Source: Salminus brasiliensis (Eukaryota; Chordata; Actinopteri; Characiformes; Bryconidae). From it: DNA of 64,000 nt. Of the stretch, positions 11,662 through 23,700 are shown piece after piece (position 1 is the first letter of the stretch; every line of letters starts with the position of its first letter). Where the stretch lies: NCBI RefSeq assembly GCF_030463535.1, contig NC_132896.1:30169209-30233208 (forward strand), written 5' to 3'. The position numbers and the translations under genes were made by a program. The notes beneath the pieces were generated by a model, which was not told the origin of the DNA, did not search any database, and worked only from the letters and a program-made list of their open reading frames with translations.

Positions 11662-14600
11662 GCAGCAAGTGAACAGTCAGTTCTTGTAGGTGAGGGCAAG
11701 ACAACTGGGTCAGAACATCACCAAAATATCAGGCAGGTCTTTCAGAACCTACCAAAACTGCTAGAGCTATTTTGAGAGCTGTGCATAAACACTGATTGAC
11801 TAATATTGAGTAGGTCCCTCTTGTGCTGCCACAACAGATCTGACCATTTGAGGCATGGACCCCACAACAAGACCTTGGGAGGGAAGTCATTAGCAGCAGT
11901 TCCTTTAAGTCCTGTAAGTTGTGAGGTGGGACCTTTGGTAGGTACTGACCACTGCATACCAGGAACACATCACAAGACCTATCTGGTGTTTTGGACCCTT
12001 GATGACTGACCCAGCCTAGTCTAGCCTCCACAATTTCTCTCGTCATTTTGTTTGCTTTGAACACATCCCTACCTTCAAGAACTAACTGTTCACTTCCAGT
12101 CTCATATGTAGATCTCACCCCTTGACAGATGCCACTGTAAATGGAGATACAATTACAATTATATAGAAATGTGGAATCTAGTGATCTACACATCAACCCA
12201 GGATGGAGAGTGGGAAAGATTATCTCACAGATTGGCACTTTAAACTGATCAACTGTAAACACCCTGCCTTTCCCACTGGATGACCTGGCCAGTACACATG
12301 CTGAGACAGTAAAGCACTGTTCAGCCACAGTCATGTGGGAGAAATGACTGTAGGAGGAAGTACAGCATGGAGGAAACCCTACCTAGACAAAGTACGCCTG
12401 GACAAAGACCAGGACGTCTGGAACAATGAACTTTAGACAGATGAATCTTGAGTCTTGCTCTGATGTCTGTTTGGAGGAAATGTGGCAAGGGTTCTATAAA
12501 TCCTTATTATTGGTATCAGTTACAAGTGTAAAACAAAATCGATCAGACCACATTTTGACCAGGTGTTCCTTTTTGGACATCATAGGCTCAGGAGAGTGAA
12601 TACTTGGTAGATGAGCTAATGCGTCCTAAAAATGAATTAATTAATTCATTCATTCACTCTTCAATCCTTCAAAAATACATCATTTATTCCTTACATGATA
12701 TTAATAATTTTAGAGAAAGGAGTAAAAATGTTTAAAAAGTCCAGAACTACTTTGCCTTCTGTTATTATTGCTCAACAATTTCACACTGATTGACTTCAAA
12801 TACATGAATACATTCACAACGGTTTCAAATTTCACTCGATTTTCTGTATAACTGAAATGCAATCATGATAACATGCCATTTGATCACGAGAAACTTGAAA
12901 TTTAAAAGGCACTAAAAGAAAGGGCTGTTTGCCCAAATTCAGTGTTTCATTAGAACTGAAACTTCAGCAGGTACTCAATACTAATAACACCTTCACATTC
13001 AGAGCACTGTACAACAATCACGCCGTCGCGCAGGTCATCCTCCGCAGATTCACAGACTCCGCAGACAGTGAAATGAAGTGGTGTATGTGAAATGACAGAG
13101 GCTTTTTAACTTGATATGATTGGGAATGTGCTGGGGAATCAAAAGAATTAAAGATGTAAATAAAATAATAATAAGTTATACAGTAAGAGCACTTGCAAGT
13201 CCCACCAACAGCCGGTAATGTCTTTAGTGTATGTTGCTTTTACAGCACACTAAAAAAATAAACGATACTAAGGCAGAAAGTGAAGGCCTTATTTCTGCCC
13301 CTCTCCAAACATGACTACAAAATCCCTTATTCTTCGTTTTGATCCCGTTCATTTATGAAAAACATATTCCCTTTGTGATTCCCCCTGTAGCAAGTGCTTC
13401 ATCTGATTAAAAGCACATTTTCAGAAAAGCCACTGGAGCAGCCGTCCATCAGCTCGTAGAGGGTGAAGAGGGTGGAGCCACAGATGGAAGGGGGAGGGGT
13501 GTTTGTCTTGTGTCGTTCGTCTCTTGGCTTGAGAGTGAGGAGGGACTGGGAGCGCAGAGGGACTGGGAGGCCAGAGATAGACAGATGAATGGAGTGGGTG
13601 TGGTGACACGTAGGGGTGTGACCTCAGTCAAACAGTCTGTGTGATGATGATGATAACGATGATGACCACAATCACGAGAATGACCACGCCCAGTATGATC
13701 ATTTTCTACCAGAGACAAAAACAAAGAAGGAATGGTCAGTGTTCAACAATATTTGACCACTGGCAATAAGCTCAACCAAAGATTCGAGTGACCCATCAGA
13801 ACCAGAAAGTCAGAGAGAAATGGGTGTTTCTACTGTTTACAAAAGTAGTTTAACACACTAGGCTTGGGGAATATCAGATTTCAGTACTGTTACCTACTAA
13901 CTACTGTATTTGATGGAAGTTAATTACATCACATCAATTACTATACTAATATTATGGTATTACTATACACACACCGATCAGCCATAACATGAGCACCACC
14001 TACAGGTGAAGTAAAAACCACTGATTATCTTCATCTACAGCTGCATCTGTCATGGGGTGGGGTTCAAATATTCCACAGCAAGTGAGCGGTTAGTTAAAAG
14101 CAAAATGGCCAAGCATAAGAAACTGAGCCCCTCTGTCCAGATCCAAACTGTGATGTTCTAGACGACTGGATGAGAAAACCTTCAAAACATCAGGCAGGTT
14201 TTTTTTTTGGTATGCAGTGGTCAGTACCTACCAATAGTGCTCCGAAAAGAACAACCGGTGAACCAGTGACAGGGTCATTAGCACCTAAGGCTCCCTGATG
14301 CGATACATGGATGGCCAACCACACGACTTACAGGACTTTACAAACATCAGTGGCTAACATTTTGATGCCAGATACCACAGGACACCTTCAGAGGTCTTGT
14401 GGAGTCCATGGCACGAATGGTCAGATCTGTTGTGGTGGCACAAGGAGGACCTACTCAACACTAGGCTAATGTTATGGCTGATTGGTGTATACACACCTTT
14501 TGATAGTTTCCACACCTGACTTATCTTCCCAGAAATCAATAATGATAATCATCATTATTGACCCAAGCCTGGGATGAACCTAATCCCAGGGGAAACCCAG

Positions 14601-16385
14601 GGGAAAGAACCTGAAAACCCCAAAACTACCACCAATACCTAAACCCATACTGTAATAACACTCGTAAGGGTGGGCAATATGGCTTTTTGCCAGAATAGAT
14701 GATAGTATAGTAACTGGATCATAGAAACGAGAGATCAGCTCAATTATATATGGCATGATAACTGGCTGCATAGTTTATATAGTAACAAGCAGCTGATTGG
14801 AAGTCAACATAGCTTAATTTATTGATTTATTTTTGTTCCTTCTTTTACTGAATTACAAAATACTATATTCAATTAGTTTGTTTTAAAGCAGCCCAATTTC
14901 TATATTTTTTATCTAAAACAACAACAACAGTACTTGGCTTTATGTAAAAAAATTGTCGTTAATATTTACACCCACTTTTTGCTGAATCCCTTAGTATTAA
15001 CCAAGCTGCTTCTGTTACTGTGCCTTTAAGACTGATTTACATAACTGAGCTTTGTTCTGATTGGCTGAGCTGCATTGTGCCTCATTTAAAAAGCAGACCC
15101 AGAATGGGCGGGGCTAAACAGGGCTGAAGGCTGAATAGATAGAGATATGTAAATGTTGTTTTATGTGACATCACAAAAACAGTTCAATTAAAACAGGCTG
15201 CTATGAACTGGGGATTGGATGGTGCGACTTAAAGGGCTGCCAACTGCATCTCAAACTTATAAAATAAAATAAATTCAATGAGTCAATTTTCCATGATATT
15301 GGCTCTTTAATTTATTCTAGTTATCTTGCATCCCTGCCACATTGCCCACCCTTAATTGACCACAAGCAGTCATATACACACACATGCTCTCCAGCTTTAC
15401 CTTGATCAGCAGCCTACCACATCCCATTTTCAATACCCCCCCCCCACACACACACACACACATACACAGTAGTAGGCAAGAGGTCTTCCTACATGTACTC
15501 ACCAGACCTGTGACATTTGTGACCTATTGCTTCAGTCCTACAGACAGTCCTACTACCAAAGCAATGATGGCAAGAATCACCAACACCACACACACTATAA
15601 TCACAATTTTCTGTAAACACACACACACACACATGGACACACACACACACACTACATTAGTTTCTGACCACAATATTATTATCTCAAACTGCCGCTGCTC
15701 ACTATAATAAACATTTTCTGCTAAAGAACAAAAACACAAGTAACTGGTACTTTGAGCATTTTCTGTTACATAGGACATGCACACACACACACACAAACAT
15801 ACAAAAACAGCAACTCCTAAGTCTTAAACAAGCAGAATAGCAAAGCACAGGAATCCCTGGTCATGACTCACACTCAACAAACAAACAAAAGAGATACACA
15901 CACCCAAAAATGTGGCTCACAAAAATCTTAACTTCTCAAAAAGGCCCAAGAAGATTACTCATGGAAAAGGAGAAAGAGTAAGTGTAGGTGTGAATCACCT
16001 GCACAATAAAAAACCCTCTATATTTAATGTTTATCCGTTTCAATATTCATTTCACTTCTACTGTCTATCTAGGCCTTCTTCATACTTCCAGCATGAAGCG
16101 CTGTTGCAGGCTTTCCCCACCAGGAGGAGTGTTTCTCACACTGAATCAGAGTGTGAGAGTATAAGAGGAACTGTGTGAGGTACGGTGGTGTACAGAATCT
16201 CTATGGTAACCCTGGTGTTTAGCAGGTTTCTGTTGGGTGGAGAAACAGGCGGTGTTGGGGAGTGTGCTTATTATCTATTTACGGCCACAGTGCAGCACCC
16301 TGCTCATATCAGATGCCAGTTTGTCAGAATCCTCATATCCTCAAAAAAAAAAAAAGAAAAAAAAAAAAGACAAACCCAACAACAC

Positions 16386-16434
<49 letters not shown>

Positions 16435-17638
16435 ATGGTGTTTAAAAGTGTTTAATGCTATAAAAGTTTTATGCTGGCAGACCTTGTATCTTCAAAAAGG
16501 CAACTTTACAGGTGAAGGAAAAAACCTTTTTAACTTTCAATGGAAATCAATGTAAACAGATTCAGTTTCAAGCGTTTTCCACTGGTTCATTTATCATTCT
16601 TCATGACTTAATGAATAATGCCTTAATGAAATGAATTAATGCCAGATTAAAAAAAAAAACACAAAGTTTGAGTTCAGAGAAGAGTTCAGCCTCTGTTACA
16701 GACTTGCTGGTCTCACTGAACTAAAGGAGAACTGGCAGACAGTTTAGCAGCATTAAAAAAAAAAAAAACAGAACTGATTGAAATGACTGACCGAATTAAT
16801 ATCCATACCGCCTCATACTTTAAAACTGACTGCCACATAAAGGCAGATATTTACTGTATATCTCCTAATTCTATACTTTTAATATAGACTAAAGGGTCTA
16901 TCAAGTGTGTGGTAAACCTCAGGTGTTGTACAGCATACAATGCTGAAATCGAAAAGACAAGCCAAGGGCTTCTCATGGGCATGATGCTTCTGTGTAGCTT
17001 AGCCTATAGCCTGCATATGGGTAATGAACATTGCTAGGTTCAAACGTAGCTGCTAATTTTCAAACTTTAATTTTCCAGAAATATTTTGAGTTATTGCATT
17101 AAAAATAACAAATCTGTTAACCTGTAAAGTGATTTCTAAATGTACAAGGCTAGTATAAGTGCTTGCTCAGTGTTGGGTGGAAATATAGTTCAGCGACTAT
17201 ATTTAAACTAAAACATGCATCATGCAAAGCAGGCCATCAACAAACAGGTAAGGACTTTGTCTATAGACCACTAAACCAATAAGGCCCAGCTGCACTGAGT
17301 GGATTTTGAATGGTAATTCAGCAGCACACAAAAAGTTCTTATGACTTGAATCATAATCGGACTGAATAATCGTAAGGTCAGATTTATATACCCTAGTGTT
17401 TGTGTGTGCGTGTATATATATGGACAGGAGAGACTTCAGGAATGGCCAGGACAAATGGGGGATTACATATTTCTTGGCCACTCACGCGCCGCGCCTCCTG
17501 TTGAAATTTGGCAGCTTTTTTAGTGTCAGCCACTGCCCGCTCCACAAAGCCCACTGATTGGTCCATGTTGCTCTCAATCCTGTCAATTATGCCACCCTAA
17601 TAGGTGACAATCAAAAAAGGCCAAACAAGAGCAGGAAG

Positions 17639-17670
<32 letters not shown>

Positions 17671-20600
17671 TAGGGAGAGCAGATAGGGGAAGAAAAGGCA
17701 GAAAAGGGAAGAAACAGCAGGACCAGCAGAGAGCGTTAGCGTGTGAGGAAGGTGTGTGTGTGCGTGTGTGTGTTTCGTACCTTCCGTGCTTTGCTCTGAT
17801 ACCTGACTGCTTTCTTAGTTTCGGTTTTCGCCACTGCAATATGATCCACTGCTTTCGACACATTCACCTCTATGTTATCAACTATGTCACCCTGAAACAC
17901 ATAAACACACAGCACGTCAGCGGGACACACACTCACACATGAAGGGCGCACAGGAACTCAGAGGCCTAAAAAATAAGATTCTGTTAATTATGCAGCGTAC
18001 AACACTGTATGTGTGAGATCATCACTACTCCATATTATTCCATACAACCACGTACATGTCACACACAAGACCATCACATACACATGACCAGTCTCACACA
18101 TACACACTCTCGTACACACATAAATAAAGTCCATCCAGAGAAAAACTGAAAATAATGTTAAAACTTTGATCAAATAAAAGCTCTTACCTCTCTTGCTGTT
18201 TTCCTCAGACAGCATATCACAGGCAAAATAAAAGTACCTCCATCAATGCTTGATCAGTATTCATTACATACTGTCTTTGTCATAACAAACCCTCATAACT
18301 CCATTAATTGCTCCATTTTTATTTTATATTTGCTTATAATAAGGCTGGACAACAAGAATGATCTATAATTACTCAAATACAACCTAGCTAATTAAACTTA
18401 CATTCAATGGTTTAATCCTAAAATGTAGCATTTGTAGTCCATTCATCAGGATTTGGGTTAAAATTAATTTCCACGTCACCATTTTTGCTCATTTTTTTAT
18501 TCTTTACAATAACAAGCTGTTTACCCGCCACATTATATTTAAAGGTGCCACTGAATGCATTCATTGAGTCTTTTGTTTTTTTCTTGATAGTAGTAAGTAT
18601 ACGAGTTTGGTTGGAGTGAGAAATGCTCAGATATGGTTGTATACATGTCCCAGTTATTCTCCCGTTCAAAAGGAGAATCCTATGTTTCATTTACCTTGTA
18701 AGGCGGATGTCAGAACTGGGAATGGCGTAATACCGAAGTTTACCACTTCCCGGTTAAACTTTCCGATAATTGTACGCTATTTGACTATAGACTTCAGAAT
18801 TTATTGTTTGACAGTTCTTTTCCAAGTTCTGATGGTGATCTAACCAAAATATGTCCAACGTTTTATGTCCCAGTTTAGCACTGTTAGTCTTGTCCCAGGT
18901 TAGCACTGTTAGTCTTGTCCCAGTTTAGCACTGTTAGTCTTGTCCCAGGTTAGCACTGTTAGTCTTGTCCCAGGTTAGCACTGTTGGTCTTGTCCCAGGT
19001 TAGCACTGTTAGTCTTGTCCCAGTTTAGCACTGTTAGTCTTGTCTCAGGTTAGCACTGTTAGTCTTGTCTCAGTTTAGCACTGTTAGTCTTGTCCCAGTT
19101 TAGCACTGTTAGTCTTGTCCCAGTTTAGCACTGTTGGTCTTGTCCCAGGTTAGCACTGTTAGTCTTGTCCCAGGTTAGCACTGTTGGTCTTGTCCCAGGT
19201 TAGCACTGTTAGTCTTGTCCCAGGTTAGCACTGTTAGTCTTGTCTCAGGTTAGCACTGTTAGTCTTGTCCCAGTTTAGCACTGTTAGTCTTGTCCCAGTT
19301 TAGCACTGTTAGTCTTGTCTCAGGTTAGCACTGTTAGTCTTGTCCCAGTTTAGCACTGTTAGTCTTGTCCCAGGTTAGCACTGTTAGTCTTGTCCCAGGT
19401 TAGCACTGTTAGTGATATCAGTTAATAACAGTGCATCACACAGTATCATGCTCGTCCAAACATCATGGAAACACTGAGTGTACGACTGATTTAATGAGAC
19501 AGATAGATTAGAAGTGCTAATAAACTATATAATACTACTGCTTTTATCACTTTTACCAGGGCTGGCGAGGCTCCCAACTTTCCGAGTAGGAAATCCAACT
19601 TCTGGGAGGCGTTCCAGTTTAAATTTCCTACTTGGAACTCTTTCTCTGGTGCATTAGTGTTACCTTTTAGCCTCCGGTCGGCCATTCTCCCTTTTCCAGT
19701 TGGCCTAGCGTTAGCTTTCAGCCTGCTGCCAGCCATTATACCTTCTCCCCTACCCCTAGTGTTAGCTTTTAGCCTGTGGTCAGCTGTTCTCTCTTCTCTG
19801 TTGTGTCTTTTAGCATTGTGAGCTTTTGCGTTTAGGCTCAAGAGGCTTTCACTAGTGGACAGTTCATGTAAATGTTGGGAGCATGAATAAAATGTTGTAA
19901 AATGTGTTGAGACCGTGCACAGCTCTGCTTTATGTGGGCTTTCTTTTAAAAGGGGACTCATCAAAGTTTGAGGTTCACAGTTTGTCACTGCCATAAACTG
20001 AACTAGTCAAAGGACTCTACAATTATAGGACACCTTTAAAAAAATCAATGACAATATGGTCATATTGAATGGGCTTTTGGAGGGGTTTGTTATGACACTG
20101 ACAATATAATATAATATAGTACACAGAACATTACAAATAATGGCTCGTGCTGCTAAACACAGTCAGTGTGAGCTGTGTGGGCTAAATGCATGAAGAATGA
20201 AAAGAAGGAACAAGAGAAAGAGGCCAAGGGTAAAAGGTCTGGACAGGTCAAGGAAAATGGCTCCTGTATGGGGGATGAAACTCACATTTGAATAGCAGGG
20301 TTCTGACCAGCTGAAATTCCAACCAGCGGGCAGCCAATCGCATGAAGAGGGCACAGCAAGGGGCCAGGGGAAAGGAGAACTGAGGCCAAGAGAGAGAGAG
20401 GGAGAGAGAGAGAGACGCAAAAAGAGTGAGAAAAGGAAGAAGCACAGTGGAGAAGAGAGGAGGAAAATGTTCAGGGGAAACTGACGATCCGTGAGCAGGA
20501 GAGTGAGAGTGGCGGAGTGATATATAAAGGGAGGAGTGATGACTGGAGGAGTGTACCTGACTCTCTACGAGCATGGCAATGTCCACAAACATGTCATGGA

Positions 20601-20698
20601 GCTCCTTTATGCTGCTCTCCAGGCGCACAATGTCTTTGTGTCGGGATTCGATCTCGCTCAGCGCCTGCTTGGATATCCCTGAATCTATAATCTAAAAA

Positions 20699-20733
<35 letters not shown>

Positions 20734-20740
20734 AAGAGGT

Positions 20741-20786
<46 letters not shown>

Positions 20787-23700
20787 CACAGTTTATTGTT
20801 TATTACTGGTAATTGTGCTACTGGTCTTTACCAAACTGATTATATAAGAGGCTGCAATAATGATATGCTGTAAACATCCTGACCAATCATAAAACATGCT
20901 TCATAATTTCTGCTCCATCCACACATACATTACATGGACAAAAGTATTGGGACCCCTGCTCATTTATTGTTTCTTCCAAAATGAAGTATCAGGTATTCAA
21001 AAGAGGTTATCCTGCTTTTGTTAGAGAAACTGTGTCTACTGTCCAAGAAGAAGGCTTTCTACTAGATACTGGAGCACTGCTGTGATGATTTGATTGCACT
21101 CAGCAACAAGAGCTTGAGTGAGGTCAGGACCCCACCTCATCCCCAACTCCTCAACTCATTTCAAAAGTATTGTATGGAGCACCGTCCATCATGCCAGAGA
21201 ACACCAGAGAACACAGTTCACAGCTCATAGCAAACACCTGGCATAAGGCATGGTGCCAATAGGTTCATGTTTACATATAGAGGGAGTCCTAGTTAGTAGG
21301 TTCTGTATAATGAAAAAGTAAAACCAGTCATTAGCCAGCAACGACTCTGCACACATTTACAGAGTGATATCAGCGTTTTTGGAAAGCTGTGTCACACAAA
21401 ACACCTAAAAACAGAGCTATGGAGAAAATCTTCATCCTGAAAGGCGTTTTTAAAAGCCTCCATATGGTATTTTTTGCACATGAGCTCTAATTTGGAGCTA
21501 ATGCACATTAATCACCAATGCTTGGCAACTATGACAATATGAACAAGCCAAAACAGAAATAGAATAGAATAGAAGCATCAGGGAAACAAAATATCATTGC
21601 GGTTTCCAATCTAACAATAACTTCCATCCATTGTCAAAAGTGGTGGCAGAACCAAAGAAAAAGCATCAAGATGCACAGAAAGTTTCTAATGTTTTTCAAT
21701 TCATTCTACTTTTATCTCTGTGTGGTTTTAAACTAGTTACAGGAGACACATTCACAGCTACTGTATAAAGCAATACTGATACTGTCCGTTCAGAACTTTT
21801 GAGGTTCTCCCTAAGTACAATCCAAACCCATTCAAAATTTGCCTTTTAACTACACACAGTCATATGAGAATATTAAGACCACCTACCTAATAGAGGGAAT
21901 AGTGGGAAAACCACCCTTTGCTCAGATGACACTAGTCATGGCACGGACTGCATTAGGTGACGTAAGGTGTTCATTACAGTGAACTCCACAGTGGCGGGTC
22001 GAGCAGCTGTCATTCCCCTCAGGCATTAATGGCCCATGGGGCACCACTGTTATGCCATTGGGAGGCACTTGATGTGCGAGAAGTCCATTCTCAGTTAATC
22101 TTCCCTATGGCAGCTCTAGGACATCCTACGAAGTTAGCTGTTTTCAAGATGCTACGACTCTTCTCCCGGTACCCTATTTTCATGCTCTTTTCAGTCAAAT
22201 AGGATTCTTTGCCCATGGCGATGGTTTTGCTCTCTGCTACAACTGACTGGTGCGCTCGCTTATTTATGTGCTGTGCAGAAAACCCTGTCACGTGGTTGAG
22301 TTCCTTCCAAACCAGGGGTTGTCATAATATTCGGATATGACTGTGTTGTTAATCAAGTAAGGGGGTATATGTGCATGGTTTGTGGATGACTGGCCTGTGC
22401 AATCAAACATGTTTAAAAACCATCACAGAAATCATTTGCTAAAACCACATCAGCACATTTTGTTATCAGGAAACTGGTTCCTGACCGATTGTAGGACAGT
22501 GTTGTGTCATGAGTCACTAAGAGCACATGCAAATCTGGGAAAAGGGCAGCATTGCCAGATATTGCGCAAACAGTAAAACACATGAGTAATCCTCCTGTTA
22601 TTATGTTATCTGTGTCTGTATTTAATAACTCCTCATTTCCAGTTCTCTCCCAAATTAAACATGTGTGTGTAGATGTTCTGATCCATCCAGAGGTCAGCAA
22701 CCACAATCAGAGTCTGTTTTTTAAGCATTTTTAAAAATTGTAACCAAAGCTCCAGTGCTAACTATAGACAACATCTGATCTGATACAACCCCCTGATGCA
22801 CTGTGAGCATAAAAATCCACTAACTAATGAAGGACAGATTTAGGCCAAAAGCTTAAAACACATGCAAGATCAGAAAGAAATAAACAAGCATGCACGTGAG
22901 CTTATGCATGGGCATACACACATGCACACATACACACACCCAGATACAGAAACATTAAGAACACAGTTTACCCCTGCTGTGAAGACGGCTGCATTCCCTC
23001 CCTCGAGCATCTCTTCCAGTTCGTCATCAGTAGTGGCTTTCCCAGCTAAACAGAGATTGACAGAACACAGTCTTTATAGAGGTGTGTAGAGCAGCCTCAA
23101 GCCACACTTAAGTAAGGGTAATGTAATGCGACACAAGTTATTACTTTCCACAGAGCAACAAACTCAACAGCTTGTTGAGCTTTGCACTGAACTGATGTGT
23201 TCAATCAAATGTCTTTACAGACTCACTGAATGATTCAATACACTGAAATACAATTGGGAACTAAAGAAACTTTAATTTAGTGTATTTAAGAGCTAAGAAA
23301 GAGGTACGAATTGAGAAAGAAGAAAGAGTGTGGTATGTCTGTTTGACACTCACAGACCACAAGTGCAAGAGAGGAACCAGTTTGAGATTGCGCTGAAAGG
23401 CGGTTATAGAAAAGGCATTTCGTCTAGAGTTGGGCCAGAGCTTCTCGTAATAAAACAGGACAGTTAACTATACAGCGCAATGCCACAGGAAAACTGTCCA
23501 AACCATACAGATGGATTAAAGGATAACTCTAGGTAACTTGGACCACACTCATGCCAAGATCATGTCTAATCTGAAATAAATAAAGCTGCATGTGTTTGTG
23601 TGTAATCTGTGAGACTCACTGATCTCTAACTGTCTCTGGATGCGTCCTTTGCTCTTCTCTCTGAAGTCCACCTGAGCTTCATTGTATTTCGTCATCACAT

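Noticed and set aside
11729-12334. 201-codon minus frame
   Set aside because: Largely covered by a degenerate M3 element copy; no domain or splice links.
13628-13640. C-terminal TQTV of stx3 anchor 10b as a PDZ ligand
   Set aside because: Class I PDZ ligands need Ser/Thr at position -2, here Gln, and this end of a syntaxin faces outside the cytosol.
15524-15796. 90-codon minus frame starting MCVCVC
   Set aside because: Only its last 28 codons (stx3 exon 10a) are coding; the start comes from a (GT)n intron tract.
19491-19994. 167-codon minus frame with repeated RLKAN-type motifs
   Set aside because: It overlaps dispersed-element DNA, has internal sequence repeats and no recognisable domain or splice context.
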